In this document: one piece after another, positions 35,279-45,892 of the stretch
How the letters are laid out: the number at the start of each line of letters is the position of its first letter
Numbering within the stretch: the stretch's first letter is position 1
NCBI GenBank assembly: GCA_020744425.1
Contig: JAGMUV010000019.1
Span: forward strand, 1 to 64,000
Origin: Dactylonectria macrodidyma
Lineage: Eukaryota > Ascomycota > Sordariomycetes > Hypocreales > Nectriaceae
DNA length: 64,000 nt
Reading direction: 5' to 3'
Notes under the pieces: generated by a model
Told to the model about the DNA's origin: nothing
What the model saw: the letters and a program-made list of their open reading frames with translations, nothing else
Database searches by the model: none
Program-made: the position numbers and the translations under genes

Positions 35279-36217
35279 TTATCTGTAGCTCACATGGACG
35301 TGGTCCCTGCAAAAAGTTAGTTCAGTTCATTTAGCACGTCTTTTGCTTGCTATAACTCACCAGTGGTTCTTCCTAATGCTGTGGCGGTCTTCCATAGGCT
35401 TCCAAGAGTTCCACGGCTTGACCGTATCCGACCTAGCATCCCAGATCTTCTGTCCCCAGATGACGTACTTGAGTTTCAGCGTCGCGCGGTTGTTCATAAC
35501 CCACTCAGCAATTTCTCGGCCAGACAAGGTCGCCGCCTATAGGAGCCCGTTAGTTACATAACAACCTCGGGTGGCCATGGGTTGGGGGTCTCCGGGGGTA
35601 CCGGGACTTCTTCTTTACAAAGTACTGAACTTACATCAACAGAATCAGAGCACATCATGTCCGTCGCCTTTCCGCAGCAGTGGTCATGGTCAGGAGTGCA
35701 AGGGCAGGGCCGCTTGCAGCCAATCTCCCTCACGCGACCGGGGAACTTCGCTACAATCTTCTTTGCTCCATCCACGGCTACCTTCTTGCAGGCGCCGACA
35801 GTGGGGATTCTCGGGGCGGGGTATCCACCGATGCCTGGAGCCGGGCTGTTGCAGCACTTGAAGGCGGCAGGGCCGGGGCACAAGTTGGAGGGGCTGCTGG
35901 AGCCGGCGCAGTCGCTGGCCCAGCGGCAGTTGCCCGAAGGGCCGTTCCTGCATCTGGGCTTGCTGCAGCACTTCACGTTGGCTGTGTCCCAAGGGCAGGC
36001 ACCGTTGATAGAAGTGCCCCCGGTCGAGGTACAATGAGCTGTTGTAACGCAAACGCCTAGCCTGCATGTTAGCTGGGTGTGATTCCAAGTGCCTGGTGTA
36101 GTAGCGGGGATATTAAGACGCACCGGCACTGCCGCCAGGCCCATAGCAGGGTTCATTGAGCGTTGCCGCGACCGCCCCTGCGGAGACGAGGATAAAGAGG
36201 AAAGAGGTAAGCTGCAT
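35279..36217 (-). CDS. secreted cysteine-rich protein with ARB_07466-type C-terminal domain
   Basis: Apparently intact four-exon gene: 36217-36124, 36056-35635, 35536-35361, 35306-35279; total 720 nt, 239 codons plus stop. Introns of 67, 98 and 54 nt have GTGCGT, GTAAGT and GTGAGT donors. Signal peptide MQLTSFLFILVSAGAVAA. Two cysteine-rich repeats follow (CWGPGG-like CYGPGG, VKCCSKPRCRNGPSGNCRW, LCPGPAAFKCC). The C-terminal domain has AVDGAKKIVAKFPGRVREIG, HCCGKATDMMCSD, GREIAEWVMNN, YVIWGQKIW, WKPMED and ends WDHVHVSYR. This is the fungal secreted family named after ARB_07466; the terminal HVHVS resembles zinc-peptidase-like folds, but activity is not established. The start was chosen for the signal peptide and splice phase. 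Likely extracellular. No disabling change seen, in contrast to its neighbours. Confidence 0.88.
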
Positions 36218-38239
36218 GATGTCCGTGAGATGTGGACTGGTTGAAGGTTTGTCTAGTTTGGTAAAGCAGAGTGCTTGTTTCGGACAGCCTAGGGTCAAAT
36301 CTTAGAGGGAAAACCACAGCCATTCTTATATATTTTCATTAAGCAAAAGACGGCCTTCATCTCACGGGCATTCTCTCACCGATTCTCCAATCGTTCCAAG
36401 ATCTCCACACTCATTTTGGCAAACCAGCTTAACCGCCCCACCACGACTTTCAGCCTGCGGATGTTGTTACAGGTCTGTGTGACTAGATAATTTATCTCTC
36501 GGGTGGTACTAACTTGTCTATGTACATGTCATTCAACGCCACTTCATTCGTGTAGAGGCAGTATGGCAAGTTCCGACATGGCTGGCCCATCTCGTGGACT
36601 TTTAGTGGTGAGTATCTCGTATTTCGCTCGATAAGCTAGTCCAAGGTCTCCCTGCTGATGGGTGTCCGGTGCCACGGATCGGCAAAGCAAAAAACTCCTC
36701 CACCTCACTTGTTTATTTGCCCTTGCCCTAGTCAGCCACGAATTATAGCATCAGACGCCGGGACACCGATTTTGATGCTAGGGCTAGATTCGGAGATGCA
36801 AAGGTGGCCTATGAGGCTGACTCTGAGGGGGTTCTGGTGGTCGCTGAATCCTCTTTGCGAGCTATAAGTTTAGAAGGGCCGGTTGTCACAGTGGCGCATG
36901 TTCAGCACCTCCTGTTAACTCCTTCCTGATGCGTCGTGGAGGCATGTGGTTTCATAATGCATGAATTGGCCTGGCCTCTTCCACGCTCTTTTCCTGATTT
37001 CTCGCCCCGAAGACCGCAAGCAGTATCCTTGAGCAATCCCTCCATATCTCTTGTTGTCCCTGTTGTTCAGCAGTACACAAGCGCGGTCTTTTGAGTTTAT
37101 TTCTTGGGTTCTTAGTATCCAATGAAATATTCAAGATGCCAGATGACATTCTGAAACACTTGAGTGACATCTGAAGACTGGCGCAGGCAAATACAATTCA
37201 ACTTCAATACGAAAGGTCACATCCACCACAACCAAGGAGCGCCCAACCCTAGTTGAGCTGAAACGCAAGCGCTATTAGTAGCGAGGGTGGTAACAGCAAT
37301 TGGCTTTAGGTTGTATTAATAGAAATCGCATCGTATTTATGCTTCATTCTGGCTCAAGCCCGACGCCTCGCGGGTCTAATGGATTACTCGAAGCGGACAA
37401 TGAATGATTGGCGTCGAGATGATACAACGCCATACCAGTTCTATTCATAGCGCTGACCGGTCACAAAAGCAAGCATGCCACAGGTTGGAATACAAACCAG
37501 GTTCAAGGGCGCAAAATCTAGGCAAGAAATAATATGTATTTAATCAAATCACAATAGGGAAGCACCGTCGCCGCCATGGAGACATTTATCCCCTCAATTG
37601 TGCAAAGCCTCCCTCAGGTAACTTGCCCCAGTGTTACAGCACTAGCAAGAACTTAAGTTCTTTCGCCGCAACATCGCCTTATCTGTTATGATCTTATGGC
37701 CAGCTGACTTAGAGTGCCAGTGAAGATCAGTGCTGATAGAGGTATAGGCTGAAGAGCCAGTTCCTATTGGGTTAGATCCCTGCAAGTGACCGCGAGGCTT
37801 CGCACAATTGAGGCGATAATCCAAAATTGGATTTCCAATCCGTACGGTGTGTAGGTGAGCGGCTCCCGAAGGCAGACCCATGACGCGACGCCCCGCATCC
37901 AATCGGAGACATATGTCACTTCACACGCCCCTCTCAGGGACAATGAGTGTAGATGATCGGGCGCGGACTGAGTCGGTAGTTAGGTTCCTGGCGAACCATC
38001 TCCGCCTTCCCACGGGTGCTCCTTGAGCGATTCTAGAGTAGGTGGAAGATTATACCGACACATTCCGGGGTTCCCCGCTGTCGCATTACCAAACTGACCA
38101 TGCAAAAGGGAAATGCGCACTCCACAAGTGCAGGTAGTAGATAATGCTTATATTGATTGACACCCACACTTACGCCGAACATCATTCAAACGCCTCATCA
38201 ACTTTACTCAGCCATAACACAATAACGAAAAGTCGGAAT
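36218..38239. other. about 2 kb without a recognisable gene
   Basis: Normal composition, several short open frames on both strands (such as 36952-37170 and 37642-37902, minus), none with a signal peptide, domain or splice pattern I could support. The 36220-36600 part presumably contains the promoter of the secreted-protein gene; no clear TATA element was picked. Confidence 0.4.
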
Positions 38240-39337
38240 GACTCCCAAATCATATCATAGTCCTCAGACGAGGACGAGGGCCTCTTTCGGCATGCCATTT
38301 ACCGTATCATTCGGAGGTATCAACAACGGGAAAGTGCTCAAGACCAGCTTAAGTCAAGATGCCCCCCCGCCCTTAGAGACATGGTAAAAAGGCGCATTTT
38401 AGAAGTCGTTGGTTGCGACCCTTTTATCCCAGTTCGGGAATTGATTGAGGAGTGCGGCTTGAGCTGTAAGAACGTTAGGCACGAGGACACTGGCGAGGCA
38501 TTCACAGATGTTCTCAGCACATTTAACTCGACAGAAAGTTGCCATTAGTGCCGCTTTCCGGCTACTCTGATTCTGACCGCGGCGGCGTGTCAGGCCGTGT
38601 TATCAGAGATTGAACCGGAGGGTGTTGCAGAACCTGATTACATCGATGCCGAGGCGCCTTCCAGGCTGTCATCGACGCAGGAGGAGGCTGGTACACCAAG
38701 TATTGAGATATATTGCTAGAAAGTAGGCTCTGAGCTTCAAATTGATATTAGTTATAGTTCGACTCAACAAATGAAGTGTGGCAGAAGGAATTGGCGACTG
38801 AGAAAAGGCCACTACGCAGTCGAGCTGGGATTGACTTACATGGCGCTCAATCTGATTCAAGACATGGGTATGACTTAAACGACGAAAGCAGCCTCGGGAG
38901 GACTGCTCTTGGAGTTCCTTCCATGAAAGGGTTGCGTCGCTGATGTGAAGGCATTCCTTGATTCGGGCGCCGATATCAGAATCACGGACAACCTCGGATG
39001 GACGCTGGTCAAGGCAGCATCACATAACGGACACGTCAAGGTGGTCAAGCTGCTTCTCAAGGAGGGTGCTGATATCACGGTTCCGAACAACAACGGATGG
39101 ACGCGAGTCAATGCGACATCCATCTCAGTTGCGTATAATGACGGAGCGATGCCAATCTGTCCAGCATAATACACAGGACTTGTCGAGGTGGTCAAGTTAC
39201 TTCTTGAGATGGGGGCCGACGGCACGGTTACGAACGAGGATGGATGGACACCGCTCGATGCAGCATCATCCAATGGACACGTCGAGTAGGCGCGGCAGTT
39301 GCTAGCCTGTGGCAGTCCTCAGCTGGGCTTGCCTTCT
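38240..39337 (+). pseudogene. ankyrin-repeat protein, inactivated
   Basis: A single plus-strand frame of about 1.1 kb. N-terminal part SSDEDEGLFRHAIYRIIRRY, RCPPALRDMVKRRILEVVG, FIPVRELIEECGL is helical and not recognised. The C-terminal part is ankyrin repeats: VKAFLDSGADIRITDN, GWTLVKAASHNGHVKVVKLL, KEGADITVPNNNGWT, VEVVKLLLEMGADGTVTNED, GWTPLDAASSNGHVE. Several in-frame stops (TAG at 38258, about 38549 and 38717; TAA about 38876; a TGA near 38928; stops in the repeats) and a non-ankyrin stretch at 39110-39170 break it. Frame is otherwise kept, suggesting point-mutational decay. Confidence 0.75.
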
Positions 39338-40224
39338 CCTCGGGTCATTCCGAGTCCAACGGCGCATGAGTGAGTTAGCTTTTACTAGATGCTCGTAAAG
39401 TTGGCCATGTCGTAGTAGGGTGCCCAGGACAGAGGCTTTGTCCTGCCGAATTTAGGACCTCTAGCGGTGATGAGCCTTTGGAGGAGAGGAGAGTGTGCCC
39501 GCTTCATTGGTACATCTGCTGTCAGGCGCCACAATTGATTGTGGCTATTAAAGGACCAAATGAGAGAATGCTGCTCATGGTTAGACCACTTGGCTGAATA
39601 CTCATGGTTTTGACATGTGAATGAAGATAAGCCTTAGCAAGCGCTCGTATCCGGAGGGTTGACCTTGTTAAGCAGCTATCGAGGTAGCCTGGGCAGCATG
39701 CAGTGAAGAGGAATAAGGTGGTTCTTAAAACTACTGCTCCGTAGAGGGAACTATTGGGCGGCACATTGGAATAATCCGTGACGTGGCAGGCTGCAAACCA
39801 GCTGACGAATTGAGGCGGTCTGGGTGAGCAACAGAGCAGACCATTTCCATAGCTGAATAAAAATAGCATTCATCGAGAATCGGCGATGACGGATGGAGAT
39901 GCCTTCGAGTTGCCGGATTCGTCGAACCTCAAGGCCTCTCATCTCCGGACATCTCAGCTTTCTCGTAATGGTGACTAGCTCGGGTGGCGACGCTATGGCG
40001 GGAAACCATTGCAGATGCCTGGCGCAAAATGATCTAGAGGCGATAGCGTGAAGCATCTCCTGGACAATCACCAATAATCTGAATCCACTAGGCTCTTTGT
40101 TCCCGTGAACGATGAAGTGTCACTATTAATAGCTCATGATGGGCAGGAGTATGACGCCGAGCTGAGAGGTGACAGAAGGACGAATAAAAAAGAAGACACA
40201 TGAAGAGGCGGGCAGGGGATGGGC
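39338..40224. other. no confident gene
   Basis: Overlapping minus-strand frames at 39522-39869 and 39751-40074 show no recognisable domain. The stretch separates the ankyrin pseudogene from the promoter at 40225. Confidence 0.4.
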
Positions 40225-40233
40225 TATAAATAT
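40225..40233 (+). promoter_or_regulatory. TATA box
   Basis: TATAAATAT about 127 bp before the ATG at 40352, followed by a CA/CT-rich leader (CACAAAAGGTCC, CTACCTTCACC) typical of expressed fungal genes. Confidence 0.55.
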
Positions 40234-40351
40234 TGGGACATCGTCCAACGATGCTTCGATGGTTTCTCTCGGAGCATCGTCAACAGCACAGACACACAAA
40301 AGGTCCACACTCTACTTATCAACACTTCTTCCAAAACAAACTACCTTCACC

Positions 40352-40471
40352 ATGCAGCTGTCTGTGATCTTCGCCAGCTTCTTCGCCGGAAGCGCATGCG
40401 CCTTCCAGTTCCAGGCCTACAGCCAGAACAACTATCACGGTAGTGAGAAAAAATCAGGGGAAATGTCCTAG
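40352..40471 (+). CDS. first exon of a small secreted protein (incomplete)
   Basis: ATG in good context (TTCACCATGCAG) starts a classic signal peptide: MQLSVIFASFFAGSACAF then QFQAYSQNNYHG. The open frame runs to a stop at 40471, but a splice donor GGTAGTGAG at about 40440 and an acceptor at CTAACTCAG (about 40555) could join it to a downstream exon. The expected cysteine-rich continuation was not found. Effector-like small secreted proteins have this layout. Either a short protein, a gene with an unresolved second exon, or a truncated gene. Confidence 0.4.
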   Translation: MQLSVIFASFFAGSACAFQFQAYSQNNYHGSEKKSGEMS

Positions 40472-40694
40472 CACGACTAGCATAGCCGCTATGTGGGTTA
40501 ATCAGATTTCTAAGCCAGATAGAGACACCTGACCCATTACCAATCCCTAACTCAGTTCGTTACCATATCCTTACGGTGCAGGAGTTATCTGCTGGAACTC
40601 CCCTCATACTAAAAGACGCCCCCCATTCATCTATTAACTCGATAGCCTCTCCGCATAACATGTCACCCACGCAACCGCAAACCGCTTCTCCACC

Positions 40695-41035
40695 ATGGCT
40701 GTCAAGACCAAGACTGACATCACCCTCTACACCGCGGGCACCCCAGTGGTATCAAGGTGTACATCCTGCTCGAGGAGCTCGGCCTTGAGTACAAGGGGTG
40801 GGGTCCTCCTCTTGATACCCAACCCCCAGTCCAGTGAAGTTGTCCACGATAAGTTGATAGAGGGACTATGAATGTTTGAGGGAAACTAAAACTATAACCT
40901 TAGAACCCTCAAACAGGTGGACCCCACCAAGATGATAGATAACGAGCAGAAGGAGTCCTGGGTCCTCGAGATCAATCCTAACGGCCGCATCCCCGCCATC
41001 ACCGACACCTTCACCGACGGCAGAGAGATGAGAGT
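40695..41035 (+). pseudogene. Ure2-like glutathione S-transferase, N-terminal fragment
   Basis: Starts CCACCATGGC. Exon 1 encodes MAVKTKTDITLYTAGTP and, after a one-base deletion near 40743, IKVYILLEELGLEYK: the thioredoxin-fold start of Ure2/YfcG-type GSTs. After an intron ending AACAG (40916) exon 2 reads VDPTKMIDNEQKESWVLEIN and NPNGRIPAITDTFTDG, matching the conserved NPNGRIPA motif. Homology ends at about 41035; the alpha-helical C-terminal domain is missing and the region abuts the 3' end of the ankyrin gene on the other strand. Frameshift and truncation make it non-functional. Confidence 0.75.
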
Positions 41036-41175
41036 TAGTCATCAGATTAAACGAAAGATGAGCTATCGAATTACCCACACGGGCTTTAACCATGGACGAC
41101 TCGTCTTAAGAAAAGTAAACGAAATTGGAGTTTGTTCGGTTATCCTTGCGGTCAATGACGGAAGTCAGGCTAACC

Positions 41176-43041
41176 TCATTCCTCTTTATCTTCCCTCTGA
41201 GCCAACTCGTGATCGTCTTTCAAACAACGCCCTCCAATCTTATAGCACTCTGAACATGTATGAAAATTCCCACTGTTGCAAACCCCACATTCGTAGAAGA
41301 CCTCATCTTCCGGAATGCCTAATGTGCAAATATTGCACCATCTGGATGTCCTGTTATTATTAGATATCGGGCCTACCTCAATAAATTCGTCGTTATCGCA
41401 TACTGGCATGCCTCTCTTCTCCGCATAGTCAAGTAGCACTTCCTCAGTGTCGGTATTCCCACGTCTTCTAGCCCACCACAACGAAGTGCGTCTAAAACAA
41501 TCCCGAGAGTCGAAGGTGACTTGCCCAGTAGCCAGCAGCACTTTAACTATCTCTGTGCGATAATGTCGTGCAGCTATTGATAGCGGTGTTGAACCGTAAT
41601 GATCTTCCTGGTCAGGATCAACGGAGTCATGGCCAAGTAATGTCATTGCGACAGTTTCATGTCCGTTCATGGAAGCCCACAATAGCGGCGTCCGACCATA
41701 GTCATCCTTCGGGTTCACATTCACGCCTTCGATAGCCAGCAGCAGCTTGACAACGGCTTCGTGCCCGTACTCAGCGGCCAACGATAGCGGCGTATAACCA
41801 TCGTTATCCTTTAAGTGCACATCCACGCCTTCGATAGAAAGCAGCAGATTGACAACAGCCTCGTGCCCATTCGCCGCGGCCCACGATAGCGGCGTCCGAC
41901 CATAGTTATCCTTTAAGTGCACACCCACGCCTTCAATGGACAGCAGCAGCTTAACAATGGCCTCATGCCCGAACCCAGCGGCCAACGATAGCGGCGTCTG
42001 ACCACTGTTATCCGTCGAGTCCATATCGATACTGTCAATAGCGAGCAGCCGCTTGACGACGGCCTCACGCCCTCTCCCGGCGGCCCATGATAGCGGCGTA
42101 TAACCATCGTTATCCTTTAAGTGCACATCCACGCCTTCGATAGAAAGCAGCAGATTGACAACAGCCTCGTGCCCATTCGCCGCGGCCCATGATAGCGGCG
42201 TCTGACCATGGTTATCCGTCGAGTCTACATCGATACCTTCGACATCGAGCAGCAGCTTGACGACCGCCTCGCTCCCCTTCGCTGCCGCCCACCACAGCGG
42301 TGTCCGTCCGTCTCCATCCTTAGCGTCTGGGTCGACCTTGCCGGTGTCAAGCAGCAGCTTGACAATGACCTCGTGCCCGTTCGCGGCGGCCCACGATAGC
42401 GGCGTCTGACCACGGTTATCCGTCGAGTCCACATCGACACCTTCGACATCGAGCAGCAGCTTGATGACCGCCTCGCTCCCCTTCACTACCGCCCACCACA
42501 GCGGTGTCCGTCTGTCTCCATCCTTAGCGTCCGGATCGGCCTTGCCAGTGTCAAGTAGCAGCTTGATAACAGCCTCGTGCCCATTTGCAGCGGCAAACGA
42601 TAGCGGCGTCACGCCATACTCATCCTTCGGGTCTACATCGACACCTTCGATAGCAAGCAGCAGTTTGACCACATCCTCGTGTCCCTCCTTAGCTGCCACC
42701 ATGAGTGGTGTCCTACCTCCGGCCCAAGCTTGAACATTAGCTCCCCAACTCAACGCCTTTCTAGCGGTCGTCTCCTGCCCGTGTTTTGCAGCCCAAAATA
42801 CTGCCGAGCTCCCGCCCCATTGTGCATTATAATGATAAAGGTATTTATCCAGGAGATGATAGAGGTAGCGGTTTGCTCGGCTGAGGGAGCTTATGTCTCT
42901 CTCTGAGTCTAAGCGCTCCACTATAGAGAGTACTAATTCATTTGGGAAATCCGACAGCCGCATTTTCAAACTCATCGGTTTTTCGATAGATGCAAAGGTG
43001 ATTTGACTCGAGGGGGTAGTGCAATTCCAGGGCGGTGTCAA
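41176..43041 (-). CDS. F-box / ankyrin-repeat / ZZ zinc-finger protein
   Basis: Uninterrupted 621-codon intronless frame. The first 23 residues are unlikely to be conserved; the ATG at residue 24 (MSLKMRLSDFPNELVLSIVE) starts an F-box-like segment (LSDFPNELVLSIVERLDSER, LSRANRYLYHLLDKYLY). Residues about 80-545 are around a dozen ankyrin repeats, each with TPLSWAA, GHEAV and KLLL. The C-terminus is a ZZ-type zinc finger with CNIC, FYECGVC, HTCSEC and a final C/H region (residues about 565-610). Such proteins are probable substrate adaptors or protein-interaction scaffolds. Repeats in the middle (41740-42240) are nearly identical at DNA level, indicating recent internal duplication. It is the longest intact frame in the window. 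Function in detail unknown. Confidence 0.92.
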   Translation of the reverse strand: MTPPWNCTTPSSQITFASIEKPMSLKMRLSDFPNELVLSIVERLDSERDISSLSRANRYLYHLLDKYLYHYNAQWGGSSAVFWAAKHGQETTARKALSWGANVQAWAGGRTPLMVAAKEGHEDVVKLLLAIEGVDVDPKDEYGVTPLSFAAANGHEAVIKLLLDTGKADPDAKDGDRRTPLWWAVVKGSEAVIKLLLDVEGVDVDSTDNRGQTPLSWAAANGHEVIVKLLLDTGKVDPDAKDGDGRTPLWWAAAKGSEAVVKLLLDVEGIDVDSTDNHGQTPLSWAAANGHEAVVNLLLSIEGVDVHLKDNDGYTPLSWAAGRGREAVVKRLLAIDSIDMDSTDNSGQTPLSLAAGFGHEAIVKLLLSIEGVGVHLKDNYGRTPLSWAAANGHEAVVNLLLSIEGVDVHLKDNDGYTPLSLAAEYGHEAVVKLLLAIEGVNVNPKDDYGRTPLLWASMNGHETVAMTLLGHDSVDPDQEDHYGSTPLSIAARHYRTEIVKVLLATGQVTFDSRDCFRRTSLWWARRRGNTDTEEVLLDYAEKRGMPVCDNDEFIEVGPISNNNRTSRWCNICTLGIPEDEVFYECGVCNSGNFHTCSECYKIGGRCLKDDHELAQREDKEE

Positions 43042-44475
43042 TTGCCTTTAGGTGGAAACAGGAGTTGTTAGGAGATGGCGACTTTTTATTAGGAATTGTT
43101 ATGTTTTTTTAGTAAAGAACTGGCATATTGAGGGAGCAAAGCGGTTGGTTTTCTAGCTCCAGAACATTAGCGCCACCCCCTTTTTCTCCCACGGGAAGAG
43201 CGGGCGGACCTTACGTTGGTCTTCCCTTCGTAAATCAAGTAAAAATGAAAATTCGGCCCAATGTTGGTCCGAACCCGGCAAGATCAAGTGCATGAACGGA
43301 CTATGAGATAACTGATGAGGTTGTGGAGTCTGAGGCCCCACACCCTCCATATTCGCCTTTGGCGCGAGTTGTGCACTGGCATGGGTATTCTTGTGAATTT
43401 TATTAGAGGAGAATTATAGCCTATGAATTCACGGAATGATTGCATTATGTGAATGTTAAAGCGAAAGGAGGTCAGCTCGCTCGTATATAAACAGCTTGCT
43501 CTGTGAATTGCGAGTAATATGATGTGATTAGTGGGTCGACTAGAGTTATTAAGTGGTAGCTCGCCTTTTAGCTACAATAGTTAGGTGTCTGCTATAATAA
43601 TTCCCGCGTGTTTAGAACGAAAGAGGTGAGATAGGATTCGCCAGGGCTAGTCTGCCTCGTAGCCTTGCGCCACAACGCCGAGCTGAATTCACCGCTTCTT
43701 AGCCAATTCGCATTTCCTCTCAGTTGCCCTTCTCCTCTCAGAGACGAAAAAGATTAGGAGGTCTGGTTCTTCCTCGTTTCGCTGGAATCTCCTCGACCTG
43801 CTCGTCCGCCGTCTCCATCCCGCTCTGGTGTCGCAGGTGCCGCCACCGTCGGAAGATGTGCCAGTAAAGGGAAGATGCATTTAGGAAGGTCCAGCCGTGG
43901 TTGCTCACAAACTTGAAGGGGCGTTAGATGAACGCTGTGCTCGTCCTTTGTAACGAACAGCGTTTACTTGGGAAGATCCAAGCGCGACTCCGCCCCGCCC
44001 CAGCCTCGTTAGGCATCTACTCTGGTAACATATCGACCGATCCCCCTCCCTCAACACTTTCGTCTCGGGCTATTGATTCGAAAGCTCGACTCCTTTAAAA
44101 GCACTTCTCAACCGTTAAAATACGTGGGACCTATGCTTTGCCTTGCCAAAACGATTGCAGAAGCGCACGCCAGGACGCATGGAGAGGATACGCTGCTTTG
44201 AATAGCTCCGAAACAGAATTTCAATTACAAAGCCAAGCTAGGCCTCCTGGGGTCTTGGTTTCCTAAGCCGAAAAGTCCAGTCTTCGGAAAAGACTTCCTC
44301 CAAGTGGATATGCTCCGATGGAATCTAAGACGTCACACGCCGGTCTGTCTGGGTAGTATTGATCTCGTCCGGCCATCTTACTACGACGGTGGTAACCACG
44401 GTGTGGTAGTCGTGTGGTTGGTGTACTCGTGGTGGAGTGGCAGCTGACAGGAGAGTTTAGTGGCAGTTCGAGCTT
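43042..44475. other. no confident gene
   Basis: The first part must hold the promoter of the ankyrin gene; no clear TATA box. Minus-strand frames at 43153-43350 and 43689-43880 have no recognisable domain. Part of 43900-44470 may be the untranslated 3' side of the LINE that follows. Confidence 0.4.
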
Positions 44476-44983
44476 TTAACCGTGCGCCCCGAAGTCGCGT
44501 GGTCTCGTGGTACCTAAATTAGCCGGAGGGGCTGTTCGGGCCCGTGTGAAATGCATCAGTTCAGCTTTATCTGGGTCAAACGTGACCTTATTATCATTGC
44601 CCCATTGAAGGATGCTCGCGAGGTCTTCTGTTAGCAGCTTGGCGTTTCTCTCTTGCATTTTCCCTGTTCGTATAACACAGATGTCATCCGCATACCCAAA
44701 CCGATGCTTTGTATCGTCTAGGAAGATATCTGCAAACGTAGAGCATGAAGAGGATCGGTGACCACGGTGATCCTTGTGTCAACCCGCATTTGATGCAACA
44801 GGGCTCTGTTATTATATCTTCAAGCCTTGTGCTAGCCTGTCTCTTTTGCATGAATGAAGAAGCAAGTCTTACTAGGTTCCGCGGCCAGCCCTGCTGGATC
44901 AGACGCAGCGCAAGGCGCCGCTGGAGCACTGCATCATATGCGCCTTTGACGTCTAGGGTCATCATTGTCGCTGTCCCTCGCAT
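44476..44983 (-). pseudogene. LINE reverse transcriptase fragment (second LINE)
   Basis: Minus-strand RT palm: TLDVKGAYDAVLQRRLALRL, IQQGWPRNLVRLASSFM and CGLTQGSPWSPILFMLY, then after a one-base loss FGYADDICV with an intact YADD box, then VTFDPDKAELMHFTRAR. It ends at a stop at 44476. Only about 170 codons of the RT remain. It is distinct from, but related to, the LINE at 3380-5718, and shows far less RIP. Confidence 0.85.
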
Positions 44984-45448
44984 TTAGAACTGGCAGAATA
45001 CTGCTACTCCATCCGACTAAGCCAGCGCTATAGCTAAATAGCAGAGCATAGAGAGCGACCAACGGTAATGTATGGTTGCCAGGACTCATATACAACTGTA
45101 TAGATTGCATTTCTAACTTCTCCGCTTCTCTAAAGTAGATACAGATGATAATAGTGTACGGATGCATAGGGCCCAGGACCTGATGTCGAGCTTCAGGTAT
45201 CTGTCACCAACCGCTCCCAACGGGACCTGACAAAGCGTTTCGAAGGAACAGCCGTCCCTGAGCCCAGATCATGTTCACCTCACACTTGTACCACAGGCCT
45301 ACGCCGCTGCGAACCACAAACCGACCAAATCGACAGTGTCGCTGGTTCACATCACGAAACGATGGCCATGCCCGAACGCATTCAATCGGTTGTCGATAGA
45401 CAACAAAGCAATAGAACAAATGTATGGAAAGCGAAGAGTTGGCTAGTC
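44984..45448. other. no confident gene
   Basis: Short overlapping frames only. The left boundary is the abrupt 5' truncation of the LINE RT at about 44985. Confidence 0.35.
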
Positions 45449-45889
45449 TTACTGCTTTCTGCCAAACGTAATGCCACTGATAGTACAATGGCTAACTCCA
45501 ATCTGCATGCCCTCATTGCCATCTCCAAAGGTGTTTATCACCCGGCCCTGGTCGGTCCGGGCATTTGCAGCTGCGGTCTGGATAACCGAGAGCAGTTCTT
45601 CGAGCAGTTTGCGCGATTCACTAAGGGCAGTCTGCTTAACTGCAACCTGGCTGATCGCACTTATCCAGTCGGCTTCCGTCTCACCCTGCTCCTGCCTCGC
45701 GAGACAAATCGCTCCTAGCTTGGCATTCACCTCGGCCAGCTGTTTATCTGTCGCTGCAATTGCGCCTGTAACCGCGGTCTCCTTCGTTGATATTGTCGTC
45801 TTTATCTCTTCGGTCACTTGGGTCTGCTGAAGGGAGCTGTGTCTAGGACCCATTTGTGTCTGCTTTTCCCGAGCTCAAACTCCAACTTA
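45449..45889 (-). pseudogene. C-terminal part of a fungal NLR-type N-terminal-domain-like protein
   Basis: Open frame 45853-45449 encodes a helical segment (QTQVTEEIKTTISTKETAV, ARQEQGETEADWISAISQVA, SESRKLLEELLSVIQTAAAN), then DQGRVINTFGDGNEGMQIGV and SHCTISGITFG and a stop. This matches the end of the helical N-terminal domain found on fungal signalling proteins (Helo-like / azaphilone-cluster protein L N-domain, PF17111 type), which usually closes with a short glycine/asparagine motif. An upstream intron-like GTAAGT...AAAGCAG of 31 nt lies at about 45862-45892. The proper N-terminus was not found. Domain naming is from memory of the pattern and tentative. Confidence 0.5.
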
Positions 45890-45892
45890 CAA

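Noticed and set aside
35571..36060. Several long plus-strand frames opposite the secreted-protein gene
   Set aside because: They are antisense shadows of a G+C-rich exon; the minus-strand exons fit splice phases and family motifs.
39522..40074. Two overlapping minus-strand frames of 115 and 107 codons
   Set aside because: No domain, no splice structure and mutual overlap; left as unannotated DNA.
42208..42733. Plus-strand frames over the ankyrin array
   Set aside because: Antisense of the ankyrin gene; their length reflects the regular repeat composition.
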